From UBA10205 sp035289625 (GTDB lineage Archaea > Iainarchaeota > Iainarchaeia > Iainarchaeales > Iainarchaeaceae): a DNA stretch of 16,123 nucleotides. This document shows, piece after piece, positions 1-8,093 of the stretch (within the stretch, counting starts at the first letter, position 1; each line of letters opens with the position of its first letter). A program made the position numbers and the translations under genes. Location of the stretch: contig DATDWP010000019.1 in the NCBI GenBank assembly GCA_035289625.1, positions 1 to 16,123 on the forward strand. Direction: 5' to 3'. Below the pieces are notes generated by a model that was not told the origin of the DNA, made no database searches, and saw nothing but the letters and a program-made list of their open reading frames with translations.

Positions 1-1
1 G

Positions 2-82
2 AACATTTCCCCCGAAATTGAAGCGATTTTGGGAAAATCTATCAACAAATACGGGGTTACCAACATAGATTTGCGCTGGTAA
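2..82 (+). CDS. 3' end of an unidentified protein gene (partial)
   Basis: An open plus-strand frame enters from the left edge and ends at TAA (80-82), giving 26 C-terminal residues that finish in NKYGVTNIDLRW. The mix of charged and hydrophobic residues looks like a real protein end. The gene would be convergent with rps10, which suits the end of an operon. I do not recognise the family from so short a tail. The stop codon lies in the loop of a perfect 8-bp inverted repeat (69-91). Confidence 0.45.
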   Translation, partial: NISPEIEAILGKSINKYGVTNIDLRW

Positions 83-91
83 AGCGCAAAT
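69..91 (+). terminator. Hairpin over the stop codon of the partial plus-strand gene
   Basis: ATTTGCGC (69-76) and GCGCAAAT (84-91) are perfect reverse complements around a 7-nt loop that contains the TAA stop. No U-tract follows, so it is not a canonical intrinsic terminator. It may end or stabilise the plus-strand mRNA. The remaining sequence to 234 is AT-rich, has no ORF, and holds a second weak hairpin (AAAATTA 162-168 / TAATTTT 175-181) between the two convergent genes. Confidence 0.35.
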
Positions 92-234
92 GACAAATTA
101 GGTTAGAGCCATTAGGCTGGCAAAAGTGGCGAAGTTAAGTAAATAAACATTTCCTGATTTTAAAATTAATATTATAATTTTACATATTGGAGTTATTTCT
201 AAATCAACTTATTATAAATTTTAGAATTAGAATT

Positions 235-549
235 TTACTTAGCATCTTTTAGTTCGATTTCCACGTGCACATTTTCAGGTATTTCAACCCTCATGATCCT
301 GCGCAAAGTGGTTTCATCGGCTTGAATATCAATAATTCGTTTGTGGATCCTCATCTGCCACTTTTCATAGCTCTCGGTTCCGCCGCCGCATGGGCTTTTT
401 CGAGTAGGGATTATTAGTTTTTTTGTAGGGAGTGGTATTGTCCCCGAGTGCTTTGCGCCTGTTCGTTGCGCAACTTCTTGTATTTTGCCGCAAATATCCT
501 GAAGTTTTGTGTAATCGCCTGATGCGAGCTTGATTCTTGCGGTCTGCAT
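235..549 (-). CDS. rps10: 30S ribosomal protein S10
   Basis: This is a small-subunit ribosomal protein of the S10/S20e family, located in the 30S head and last gene of the tuf-rps10 pair. The family pattern is clear: start MQTARIKLASGDYTKL, the PLPTKKLIIPTRKSP segment, then IHKRIIDIQADETTLRRIMR and VEIEL at the end. I choose ATG at 547-549 (104 residues; archaeal S10 is usually about 102). The preceding GTGAT (554-558) then acts as ribosome-binding site with a 4-nt gap. The upstream in-frame ATG (555) and GTG (558) would overlap that site. It lies 73 nt downstream of the tuf stop and is probably co-transcribed with it. Confidence 0.96.
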   Translation of the reverse strand: MQTARIKLASGDYTKLQDICGKIQEVAQRTGAKHSGTIPLPTKKLIIPTRKSPCGGGTESYEKWQMRIHKRIIDIQADETTLRRIMRVEIPENVHVEIELKDAK

Positions 550-622
550 TTTCATCACTTAAAAATAATGGCTCCGGTGGAGAAAATTCCCCGGAGGAAC
601 GAAATTAATTATAACCAAGAAA

Positions 623-1903
623 TTATCTTGGTGTTATTGAGAGTATTACTCCAGCAGCTACTGTTTGTCCCATATCCCTTATTGCAAACCTTCCAAGCTG
701 CGGGAACTTCTTGTACTCCTCAACACAAAGAGGCTTTAACGGAGTTATTTTTACTATTGCCGCATCCCCGGTTTTCAAAAACTTCGGGTTCTCCTCTTTT
801 ACCTGGCCTGTTTTTGGGTCAAGTGATTTTTTTATTTCAGTAATTGTACAGCTAAGTTGGGCTGTGTGCATGTGGAAGACCGGAGTGTATCCAACAGGTA
901 TTGCTGTTGGGTGTGAGAGCACAACTATTTGCGCCTCAAACTCTTTTGCAACTGTTGGCGGGTTATTAACATGCCCTATAACATCGCCTCTTGCAATGTC
1001 TTTCTTTTCAAGTCCTCTTACATTAAACCCGACATTATCCCCAGGAACTGCTTGTGAGAGCTGCTCATGATGAGCTTCAACTGATTTTACTTCCCCCTGC
1101 TTTCCTGAAGGCATTACAATTATTTTATCGCCCGGCTTTAAAATTCCGGTTTCAACCCTTCCCACTGGTACGCATCCGACACCTTTGATGTTGTATACGT
1201 CCTGAACAGGCAGCCTTAGTGGCTTATCTGTTGGGAGTGCCGGGGCTTTGAGTTCGTCAAGAGCGCCTACTAATGTTGGTCCTTTATACCAAGACATTTT
1301 GCCGGTGCTCTTTGCGACGTTTTCCCCTTCCCAAGCTGACATTGGGATGAATTTTACCTGGTCTGCAACTTTATATCCAATGCCTGTTAGAAGCTTTGTC
1401 ATCTTGTCCTTAATGTCATTGAATTTTGCTTCCTGGTATTGTACTTCATCCATTTTGTTAACTGCAACAATGAGCTGCTTTAGCCCCATTACTTGAGCTA
1501 GGAATGCGTGCTCTTTTGTTTGTGGCTGAGGCCCTGCTGCGTCAGCGTCATTTTTTGTTACAACAAGAACTGCAGCATCTGCTTGTGAGGTTCCTGTTAT
1601 CATGTTCTTTACAAAGTCCCTGTGGCCCGGAGCATCAATTATTGTAAAATCGTTCTTCTGGCCCCTGAACTTTTTGTAAGCGACATCAATTGTGACTCCT
1701 CTTTCTCTTTCTTCTTTGAGGTTGTCCATTGCGTATGCGAATGCAAATGTTCCTTTTCCTTTGGCATCTGCTTCTGCTTTGAGCTTTCTATAATCCTGCT
1801 CGGAAAGCGCCCCTGTATCGTAGAGTAACCTTCCAACTGTTGTTGACTTACCGTTGTCAACGTGGCCTATAAAGACCAAATTCAAATGCGGCTTGTTTGC
1901 CAT
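623..1903 (-). CDS. tuf: Translation elongation factor 1-alpha (aEF1A/EF-Tu)
   Basis: This is the GTPase that delivers aminoacyl-tRNA to the ribosomal A site. G motifs are all visible: P-loop GHVDNGKST at residues 13-21, RGVTID near 68-73, DAPGH at 90-94, NKMD at 149-152 and SAW as G5. Beta-barrel domains 2 and 3 follow, ending GVILSITPR. The length is 426 residues, normal for archaea. The start is ATG at 1901-1903, six nt after a perfect GGAGGTG (1910-1916); an in-frame TTG at 1918 would sit upstream of that site. The P-loop has Asn where EF-Tu proteins often have His (GHVDHGKS). In many archaea tuf directly follows fusA; here the surface-protein gene separates them, and tuf has its own TATA-like element. 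Confidence 0.98.
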   Translation of the reverse strand: MANKPHLNLVFIGHVDNGKSTTVGRLLYDTGALSEQDYRKLKAEADAKGKGTFAFAYAMDNLKEERERGVTIDVAYKKFRGQKNDFTIIDAPGHRDFVKNMITGTSQADAAVLVVTKNDADAAGPQPQTKEHAFLAQVMGLKQLIVAVNKMDEVQYQEAKFNDIKDKMTKLLTGIGYKVADQVKFIPMSAWEGENVAKSTGKMSWYKGPTLVGALDELKAPALPTDKPLRLPVQDVYNIKGVGCVPVGRVETGILKPGDKIIVMPSGKQGEVKSVEAHHEQLSQAVPGDNVGFNVRGLEKKDIARGDVIGHVNNPPTVAKEFEAQIVVLSHPTAIPVGYTPVFHMHTAQLSCTITEIKKSLDPKTGQVKEENPKFLKTGDAAIVKITPLKPLCVEEYKKFPQLGRFAIRDMGQTVAAGVILSITPR

Positions 1904-1909
1904 TCCATA

Positions 1910-1916
1910 CACCTCC
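1910..1916 (-). promoter_or_regulatory. Strong ribosome-binding site of tuf
   Basis: The minus strand reads GGAGGTG, a perfect match to the archaeal anti-Shine-Dalgarno, six nt ahead of the ATG at 1903. It fixes the start of EF-1alpha against the longer frame. Confidence 0.85.
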
Positions 1917-1981
1917 AAATACCTATACTCACCAAAAACGCTTAAAACGCGAAAATTATTCTGTTTTACAGCTACATAGTA

Positions 1982-1993
1982 CTATAAATAAAG
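1982..1993 (-). promoter_or_regulatory. Candidate TATA box for tuf-rps10
   Basis: The minus strand reads CTTTATTTATAG. A start about 25 nt downstream would fall near 1960, leaving a leader of about 55 nt with the strong GGAGGTG site. A separate promoter is expected because a terminator-like hairpin of the preceding gene lies just upstream. Based on consensus and context only. Confidence 0.45.
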
Positions 1994-1997
1994 ATTT

Positions 1998-2032
1998 AAA
2001 AATGCTTGCCAAGTGGCCCTGGGCTTCTTGGC
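1998..2032 (-). terminator. Hairpin plus T-tract after the surface-protein gene
   Basis: On the minus strand GCCAAG (2032-2027) pairs with CTTGGC (2013-2008) around a 13-nt GC-rich loop, followed by AAGCA and TTTTT (2002-1998). It begins 30 nt after the surface-protein stop and just before the tuf TATA-like element, so it could separate the two transcription units. Archaea often use the T-tract alone. Confidence 0.5.
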
Positions 2033-2061
2033 CTCAAATCCCCCAAAATCCTTGTTCTAGG

Positions 2062-5000
2062 CTATTTTGCAACTTTGGGGTTTTTGCCGCGTGAAACAAT
2101 GAGCGCAACTGTTAGGGCTACAATTATTGCCATAATTGGGTCAATGTCAGGTACTGTTGCTTTGGTATTGTCCTTATCATATACAAGTACAGGGATTGTG
2201 CTGATATTGTCCTCAAATGCGGTTTCGCCACTTGCCCCCTCAACTGAATTGACGACCGCGCTGTAAGTGTAGATTGCGGGCTGCAGGTTATTTATCGGCA
2301 CTTGGAAGGATCTGCTTGTTGGGTTAGAGGTGAAATCAATCGGCACATTAGTTGTGACGTTTCTGGTATTTTCCCCTCCGCGGGTCTCGATGATTGAAAT
2401 TATTGCCCGGGTGATGCTGCTGTTAAATCTTGTCGCCTGCACAGTCAGCACAATTTGCGAATCCGAATTTTTGTTATATTCCTGCTTGCCCGAGCTAATA
2501 CTAACGCTAACCAGATTATTTTCCTGTGCCGGATCAGAGGTCTCTATCCCGGAGTCGTTGCTCACAACAATCTGTACCTGCGTGCTTGATTGGCAATCCT
2601 TCGTGTCATAGGCAGTTGCAGATATTGTGTATGTCCCTGTCGAGGATGGTTTGAAATTTATCGGAGAGTAGGTGCCATTGTTCGGTCTCCGAACAGGGCT
2701 CCCGATTCTGGTTTTTCTCGGGGCGCCTGACTTTTGTTGGAAAAATTCAACGCGATCTATTCGATCACTATCAGATGCGATCGCAGTTATATCTATAGAT
2801 GTTGGGGGCGATGTTGTGTACTTATATTGCTCATTGTTTTTCGGCTCGATGATCTGCACTGAAGGATATGACCCTTCACATGATGGGGGGGCTGAGGATG
2901 AAGGGTCATTTGACGGGTTCCCATTTGGCGGGTTTTGGGCAGCTGCAGCAACCGTTATTACCACTTCGCTTGATGCCAGCTGCTCCAAATTTCCATTTTC
3001 TGAAAACTTAAATGCCGCAAAACCAAGGGTGTGCTGCCCGGAAGAGAGGGGATTTGTTCTATATGAGTAGGGCGGTAAAACATCTAATGCCTTTGGTTGC
3101 CCGCCGTCAACATAAAATGCCATGATTATTGCGCCGCTTGCATTTTGCACCGTTGCGCTCATTGTAACCTTGCTGCCTGAAGGAAATGATTGCCCAGAAG
3201 TGGGTGAGGATATTACAATCTGCACTGGTTCGGGTGAAGAGCTCGGAGAACCGGAAGATGATTCTGAAGGCGATGAGCTTGGGGATGAAGAGGGGGAGCT
3301 TGAAGGGCTCTGTGAGGGCGATGAGCTTGGCTGTGACGCCTGATTTGTCACATCCAGATTCATTGAATCATTGTCGCTAGAAGTGCTAGTTGTTGCAGTA
3401 AGTGTAATTGTTTTGTTTCCGGTGCTTGTGCATGTGATTGTTGGTGTTAATGTTGCGCCGTTTGTTATTGAGCACGAACTTGGCGCCGTCCAAGAATATG
3501 TGTGGTTCCCTATCCCCCCGCTAGCTGAGCCGGAGAGTGTTATCGGGCTTCCAACTGTGCTTGTTCTATCAGGCCCGGCATTTGCCGCAAGGTCTGCAAC
3601 CACTGTAAGGTTCATTGTATCGGTAGTTGTTCCGGAAGAGTCTGTCACACGCAAAGTTATTGGATAAGTTCCAAGCTCATCACATGCAACTTCCGGATTT
3701 AGCGTACTGGATTTTGAAACGCTACAATTCGATGTGGTATCTGTCCATGAATATGTTTTTGGGCCAGAGCCACCTGAAGTTGAACCATTTAATGTAATGC
3801 TCTCGTTTACAATTGTGCTCTGGTCCCCGCCGGCATTTGCGGAAATCCCGCTTGTTACAGTAATTGCTGCATCATCAGTGTCGCTTGCGCCAACATTATC
3901 AGTTGCAGTGAGCCTTATTGTACTGCTGCTCACACTGCCGCATGAAATATTTACATTCGATTGTGTTGAACTTCCCAGAATAGAACAGTTTGCACTATTC
4001 GGGGGTTGCATTGCCCAGCTATAACTAAATATTCCGCTCCCGCCGCTAGCTGAACCTGTAATTGTTTTTTGGATATTTCTTGTAGCAGTGGTGCTGCCTC
4101 CCGCGTTTGCAACAACAGGCGGCCTTACAACCGAAATGTTCACTGCGCCAGACATTGAAGAAATTGCCCCTAAATTATCGGTTGCCCGCGCAGTAAGAGA
4201 ATAATTTCCCGGGCTAACATTGGACCAGGTAAAACTAAAAGGGCTTGAAGTGGATTCGCCTATTTTTGTTGTAGTATTGTAGTAAAATTCAACTTTTGCA
4301 ACTGCCCCGCCCGGATCAGACGCATTTACTGCAATCGGCACCGTGGCGCTGTCCTGCGTTGTAGTTGTATATGCGGTTCCGTTGGAAGGGGATGTGATGC
4401 TAACGCTTGGCGGATTGTTTGCCGACGACACTGTAATTGTTCGAGCTAAAGATGTAACCTCGACTCCGTAGTTGTCATATGCCCTTGCAGTTATTGAATA
4501 AGACCCCGGAGTTGAGACATTCCATGTTGCTGTATATCCGCCAGCAGCGCTTGAATCTTCTGCTATAAAATTTGTAGTATTGTAGTAGAATGCAACTCTT
4601 GTTATGGAATCATTTGGGTCAGAAGCACTTGCGCTAAGTGAAACTGATGCCGGGGAAATATAGCTCTGTCCGTCTGTTGGGCTCAGAAGGCTAACATTTG
4701 GCCACTGGTTATATGCCGCCTCTATTGAACTCTGGTTGCTTGTGTAACCATTTCCCGAGCTATCATATGCGGTTGCGGTGATGCTTGAAGTGCCACTTTG
4801 CGAGCAGCTAATTGTCGGGTTTGAACTAAATTCATTTGCAATTGCCCCACAGTTTGCCGTATTGGACGGGAAATCCCAAGAAAAAGATTGCGCGCTTCCC
4901 CCGCTAACAGAAGCCGATGCCACAAAATTAACCCCGACAATTGCAGAATAGGGCCCCCCTACGCTAACATCAAGCGGTTGTGATGGCTCGGGCCCTGTTG

Positions 5001-5118
5001 AAGGGGAAGCTGAGTGTTCTTCAAAGTTTACAACCCCGTAATTTAACCCTTGTGAAAAGCCCGCCAAAATGAGGATTAGCAGTGATAAGAGAAAGGTTTG
5101 TTTTGCTGCAAGGTGCAT
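2062..5118 (-). CDS. Large secreted surface glycoprotein with PKD and Ig-like domains
   Basis: A 1018-residue exported, membrane-anchored protein. Residues 1-24 form a Sec signal peptide (hydrophobic core LLSLLILILAGF). PKD-type domains lie at about 50-134, 333-422, 425-508 and 509-590. Ig-like domains (Big_9-like, with VAFYYNTT / VEFYYNTT) lie at about 138-232 and 236-331, with further ones at about 632-723 and 750-853. A Ser/Pro linker of SPSSS repeats spans about 593-631. A last beta-rich region (about 865-980) precedes one membrane helix (994-1008) and a basic tail. About twenty N-x-S/T sequons suggest N-glycosylation. All ten cysteines fall in pairs: 90/105, 378/393, 465/479, 549/563 and 747/842. 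The role may be envelope structure or adhesion; no catalytic motif is visible. It sits between fusA and tuf, which are normally adjacent, and has its own promoter and terminator. Confidence 0.93.
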   Translation of the reverse strand: MHLAAKQTFLLSLLILILAGFSQGLNYGVVNFEEHSASPSTGPEPSQPLDVSVGGPYSAIVGVNFVASASVSGGSAQSFSWDFPSNTANCGAIANEFSSNPTISCSQSGTSSITATAYDSSGNGYTSNQSSIEAAYNQWPNVSLLSPTDGQSYISPASVSLSASASDPNDSITRVAFYYNTTNFIAEDSSAAGGYTATWNVSTPGSYSITARAYDNYGVEVTSLARTITVSSANNPPSVSITSPSNGTAYTTTTQDSATVPIAVNASDPGGAVAKVEFYYNTTTKIGESTSSPFSFTWSNVSPGNYSLTARATDNLGAISSMSGAVNISVVRPPVVANAGGSTTATRNIQKTITGSASGGSGIFSYSWAMQPPNSANCSILGSSTQSNVNISCGSVSSSTIRLTATDNVGASDTDDAAITVTSGISANAGGDQSTIVNESITLNGSTSGGSGPKTYSWTDTTSNCSVSKSSTLNPEVACDELGTYPITLRVTDSSGTTTDTMNLTVVADLAANAGPDRTSTVGSPITLSGSASGGIGNHTYSWTAPSSCSITNGATLTPTITCTSTGNKTITLTATTSTSSDNDSMNLDVTNQASQPSSSPSQSPSSSPSSSPSSSPSESSSGSPSSSPEPVQIVISSPTSGQSFPSGSKVTMSATVQNASGAIIMAFYVDGGQPKALDVLPPYSYRTNPLSSGQHTLGFAAFKFSENGNLEQLASSEVVITVAAAAQNPPNGNPSNDPSSSAPPSCEGSYPSVQIIEPKNNEQYKYTTSPPTSIDITAIASDSDRIDRVEFFQQKSGAPRKTRIGSPVRRPNNGTYSPINFKPSSTGTYTISATAYDTKDCQSSTQVQIVVSNDSGIETSDPAQENNLVSVSISSGKQEYNKNSDSQIVLTVQATRFNSSITRAIISIIETRGGENTRNVTTNVPIDFTSNPTSRSFQVPINNLQPAIYTYSAVVNSVEGASGETAFEDNISTIPVLVYDKDNTKATVPDIDPIMAIIVALTVALIVSRGKNPKVAK
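3226..3330 (-). repeat. Ser/Pro-rich linker repeat in the surface protein
   Basis: The DNA encodes repeated SPSSS and SPSQS units between PKD domain 4 and the third Ig-like domain. It is an imperfect tandem repeat, probably an extended, O-glycosylated or flexible stalk, and prone to length variation by slippage. Confidence 0.7.
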
Positions 5119-5135
5119 AGAATTTCCAATAAAAT

Positions 5136-5188
5136 AACCCCTTGCGACTATATAAAGCTATAATATATTCAAAGGCCTAAAAGGGGTT
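5136..5188. repeat. 8-bp inverted repeat flanking the surface-protein promoter
   Basis: AACCCCTT (5136-5143) and AAGGGGTT (5181-5188) are perfect reverse complements on either side of the TATA element. This could be a two-half-site operator or chance. The EF-2 / surface-protein gap (5119-5250) otherwise holds only T-rich patches after the EF-2 stop. Confidence 0.3.
5148..5157 (-). promoter_or_regulatory. TATA box of the surface-protein gene
   Basis: The minus strand reads CTTTATATAG, a good archaeal TATA box. A start about 26 nt downstream falls near 5126, only about 8 nt before the ATG at 5118. No Shine-Dalgarno is visible, so the mRNA is probably nearly leaderless. Confidence 0.6.
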
Positions 5189-5250
5189 TATTGGGGCTTA
5201 GTGGATTGGAAGTGAACTTAGCATAAAATTGTTTATTTTAAAAGCAGAAT

Positions 5251-7443
5251 TTAATCCATGAAAAAGCTGGCGGGCTTTACTTCCTCATCCATGCCCTTTC
5301 TTTTCCTGACGGATTTTATTGTAACCATTTGCAATTCGCGCGGGAGCATTTCATACCCAGCATATTCAGCTGTCCAAAGGGCCCTTCCCTGTGTTGCCCC
5401 TCTTATGTTACTTGAAAATCCAATGAGTTCTTTTACCGGGGCTTTTCCAATTATAATACTTGAATCTCCTTCTTGTCGCATTTCAGTGATCTGTGCCCTT
5501 CGCGAGCCAAGTTCTTTACTAACCGCTCCCAAATAGGATTCAGGGACAGTAATTGTCAGTGTCTGCTTTGGTTCATATAATACCGCATCGCCCGAGAGCA
5601 TGCACGCATAGCAGCCGCGTGTAATTGTCGGGAGCATCTGTGCCGGCCCGCGGTGTATTGCATCTTCGTGCAATGTTGCATCCTTTAGAATTATTATTAC
5701 CCCAAAGCATTTCTCCTTTGCAAGCGGCCCTTGGTCCATTGCATCAAAAAATCCCTGTATTACAAGTTCGCGTATTTCATGCAGCGCCTCAATTCCCTTA
5801 GTGCCATCAATTAGAACACATTGGTTGTGCACTGCCCAGATTTTTTTAGATGTTTCATTCTCAAAACCCATTTCCTGGAACATTGCAATTTTTTCCTTAT
5901 CCTTTGGTTTAACTTTTCCATCAAAGTGGCTCTTGATTAATTTTTCTAAAATTTCAGCAGGGACCGGTTCAGCGTAGAGCTTTAATTTGTTGTGCTTGTT
6001 TGGGCTTTTCGCTTCAACCACCGGCGATTTTTTTGTAATCGTTTCGTGATAGACAACAATTGGCGGGGAAACAGTGATTGCTATATTGTGGTGCTTTTCA
6101 ATCCTGTATTGGTTAATTTCAAGGTGCAATTCTCCCATTCCGGAAAGCAAATGCTCGCCAGTGTCTTGGTTTATTGTTGCGCGAAGGTTTGGGTCTTCTT
6201 TACTTAATTGTCTTATAACTTCAATTAATTTTGGAAGATCTTTTGTACTCTTTGCTTCAATTGAAATTGTAATTACAGGTTCAACTTCGCTCATAAAGCT
6301 CTCAAATGGCTTCATTTCCTGCGTGCTAATTGTTTCTCCCGAATAAACATCCTTTAACCCAACAAGCGCAACAATGTTTCCTGCTGGTACACTTGTTGCT
6401 TCAACAAAATCAGGCCCCATGAAAAGTCCTATTTTTTGGGTTTGGACTTCTTTTTGGCTCCCTATTAATTTCACTTTCATTGAGCGTGTAATTTTTCCGG
6501 AATACACCCTTCCTGTTGCAATATCTCCAGAGTGCTTATCAACGCTAACATCAGTTACCATCATTGAAAATGGGCCGTTTTCATCACAGGCAGTCATTGC
6601 CTTTCCGATTGGCGAATCCGATTCCCCTTTCCAGACAACCGGCATTCTGTAGCTTTGTGCCTTTAGAGGGTTTGGAAGATGCCTTGTCACCATGTCAAGT
6701 ATTGCCTCAGTTAGCTTGCTCTTTTTTGAGAGCTCTTTTTGGTTATCACTTTTCAAATACTCATACACTTGCTTAAATGAAACCCCTGTTTTTGACATGC
6801 GCGGAACTGAAACTGCCCACTTGTTATAAGCGCTTCCGAAAGTAACCGAGCCGTTTTGCACTTTTACAGTCCACTCATCCACAAATTTTTCCGGGGCATT
6901 TTTGCGGATGAGAGTATTTACATGGGTGATTGTTTTTACAAACCTCTCCTGCATCTGCTGCTCTGTTAGCTGCAGTTCGTTAATCAATCGATCAACTTTA
7001 TTGATGAAAAGTACCGGCCTCACATGCTCTCGCAGAGCCTGCCTTATGACGGTTTCTGTTTGCGGCATTACCCCTTCAACAGCATCCACTACCAAAATAA
7101 CCCCGTCAACTGCCCTCATTGCCCTGATTACCTCCCCTCCAAAATCAACATGGCCCGGAGTATCAATTAAATTTACGAGGTATTCAACGCCATCAAGGGT
7201 GTGCAAAAGCGAGATGTTTGCCGCATTTATTGTAATGCCCCTCTCCTGCTCCTGGTCTTCAAAATCCATTACGCGCTGCTGGCCGGCTAATTCTTCGCTC
7301 ATAAGCCCAGAGGCTGCAATCAAAGAATCTGCAAGCGTGCTCTTGCCGTGGTCAATGTGCGCGACGATTCCTATATTTCTTATATTTTCCCGCGTGTTCA
7401 TTAGCTTTTCAGCAAGCTTTACAACATCTTCTTTTTTAACCAT
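5251..7443 (-). CDS. fusA: Translation elongation factor 2 (aEF-2)
   Basis: This is the ribosomal translocase GTPase; its 730 residues match the archaeal family. P-loop AHIDHGKST is at residues 28-36, RGITI at 68-72, DTPGH at 94-98 and NKVD at 148-151. Domains II-V follow, with GMGELHLE in domain III. The domain IV tip has LHEDAIHRGPAQ; by homology with eukaryotic EF-2 the His before RGPAQ (about residue 597) is the diphthamide site, so dph genes would be expected elsewhere in the genome. The start ATG at 7441-7443 lies 20 nt after the rps7 stop. GAGGAG upstream is the likely ribosome-binding site and sits in the 3' arm of a hairpin around the rps7 stop. Confidence 0.98.
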   Translation of the reverse strand: MVKKEDVVKLAEKLMNTRENIRNIGIVAHIDHGKSTLADSLIAASGLMSEELAGQQRVMDFEDQEQERGITINAANISLLHTLDGVEYLVNLIDTPGHVDFGGEVIRAMRAVDGVILVVDAVEGVMPQTETVIRQALREHVRPVLFINKVDRLINELQLTEQQMQERFVKTITHVNTLIRKNAPEKFVDEWTVKVQNGSVTFGSAYNKWAVSVPRMSKTGVSFKQVYEYLKSDNQKELSKKSKLTEAILDMVTRHLPNPLKAQSYRMPVVWKGESDSPIGKAMTACDENGPFSMMVTDVSVDKHSGDIATGRVYSGKITRSMKVKLIGSQKEVQTQKIGLFMGPDFVEATSVPAGNIVALVGLKDVYSGETISTQEMKPFESFMSEVEPVITISIEAKSTKDLPKLIEVIRQLSKEDPNLRATINQDTGEHLLSGMGELHLEINQYRIEKHHNIAITVSPPIVVYHETITKKSPVVEAKSPNKHNKLKLYAEPVPAEILEKLIKSHFDGKVKPKDKEKIAMFQEMGFENETSKKIWAVHNQCVLIDGTKGIEALHEIRELVIQGFFDAMDQGPLAKEKCFGVIIILKDATLHEDAIHRGPAQMLPTITRGCYACMLSGDAVLYEPKQTLTITVPESYLGAVSKELGSRRAQITEMRQEGDSSIIIGKAPVKELIGFSSNIRGATQGRALWTAEYAGYEMLPRELQMVTIKSVRKRKGMDEEVKPASFFMD

Positions 7444-7457
7444 GAAAAATCAATACT

Positions 7458-7474
7458 CCTCAATTACCTTGAGG
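7458..7474 (-). promoter_or_regulatory. Hairpin around the rps7 stop, masking the EF-2 ribosome-binding site
   Basis: On the minus strand CCTCAA and TTGAGG pair around a 5-nt loop (GGTAA) that contains the rps7 stop TAA. The 3' arm holds the GAGG of the EF-2 ribosome-binding site. A ribosome ending rps7 would melt it, which would couple the two genes. This is inferred from base pairing only. Confidence 0.35.
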
Positions 7475-8078
7475 CCTTTGCGATTCGTTCCATCTCGTCC
7501 CTTCTCTTTACGCTAAAACTAGTGTTATCTTCAGAGGCTGCTGCTATTAGTTCTTTTGCAAGAGCTTCTGCTGCGCTTGTTTTTGTATTAAATGAACCTG
7601 AAAATGCTGCAAGCGAGAGGTTTTTTAGCGATTCATCAACTTTTTTTAGAGGCGCAACATCAACAGAAACAGTGTATGATACTCCGCCTTTTTGTATTCT
7701 TGTAACATCTTCACGTGGCCCTGCGTTTTGTATTGCATCCACTAGTACTTGCATTGGGTTTTTTCCCGTGCGCTTTTCAACAATATCAAATGCATCCTCA
7801 ACCATATGCATTGCCATTACTTTCTTTCCGCAACCGTGCCTTCCTCTAATATATTTTCCCGAGAGCTTTCGTTTTCCCTGTCCGCTTCTCATTATTTTAT
7901 TTATGAGGCGTTCGACAATACTAAGTGACCCTTTTTCAAACCTGTGCCTTGTGCCTTTTCCAAAAGTGTGCGGAATGCGCTTGCTCTTTAGGCTAACATA
8001 GCGCGTAAGGCTAGCGTCCTTTATTACAACCTGGGATGGATCCCATTTGCCAAAAACCAAAAAGTTCTGCTCAGCCAT
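7464..8078 (-). CDS. rps7: 30S ribosomal protein S7
   Basis: A 204-residue archaeal/eukaryotic-type S7 (S5e), which binds the 3' major domain of 16S rRNA and organises the 30S head. Family segments are clear: GTRHRFEKGSLSIVERLINKI near the N-terminal third, NPMQVLVDAIQNAGPREDVT, GGVSYTVSVDV in the middle and KRRDEMERIAKASR at the end. The ATG at 8076-8078 has the ribosome-binding site AGAGGTAAT just upstream. The gap to rps12 is 100 nt, unusually long for this operon, because of a 95-nt duplication/insertion unit. Confidence 0.97.
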   Translation of the reverse strand: MAEQNFLVFGKWDPSQVVIKDASLTRYVSLKSKRIPHTFGKGTRHRFEKGSLSIVERLINKIMRSGQGKRKLSGKYIRGRHGCGKKVMAMHMVEDAFDIVEKRTGKNPMQVLVDAIQNAGPREDVTRIQKGGVSYTVSVDVAPLKKVDESLKNLSLAAFSGSFNTKTSAAEALAKELIAAASEDNTSFSVKRRDEMERIAKASR

Positions 8079-8093
8079 TTCAATTACCTCTTA
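8075..8093 (-). repeat. 19-bp direct repeat, copy at the rps7 start
   Basis: The minus strand reads TAAGAGGTAATTGAAATGG, which contains the rps7 ribosome-binding site and start codon. It is identical to 8170-8188. The two copies bracket a 76-bp GC-richer segment. Confidence 0.9.

Noticed and set aside
83..234. tRNA gene after rps10, often found at this place in archaea
   Set aside because: No cloverleaf or GGTTC-AATCC T-arm signature is visible on either strand.
623..1903. Asn in the EF-1alpha P-loop (GHVDNGKST) as a defect
   Set aside because: This position varies among EF-1alpha proteins (His, Ser, Ala, Asn) and the other G motifs are intact.
1904..1918. Longer EF-1alpha start at TTG 1918
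   Set aside because: It would place the perfect GGAGGTG inside the coding sequence; the ATG at 1903 is at ideal distance and matches the family start.
3226..3330. CRISPR-like repeat
   Set aside because: The periodicity comes from SPSSS codons in an open frame; there are no regular spacers.
6902..7516. Plus-strand open frame of 204 codons opposite the EF-2 start
   Set aside because: Antisense shadow of EF-2 and rps7; Ser/Cys-rich, no recognisable domain and no ribosome-binding site.
7522..8001. Plus-strand open frame of 159 codons opposite rps7
   Set aside because: Antisense shadow of a well-supported ribosomal protein gene.
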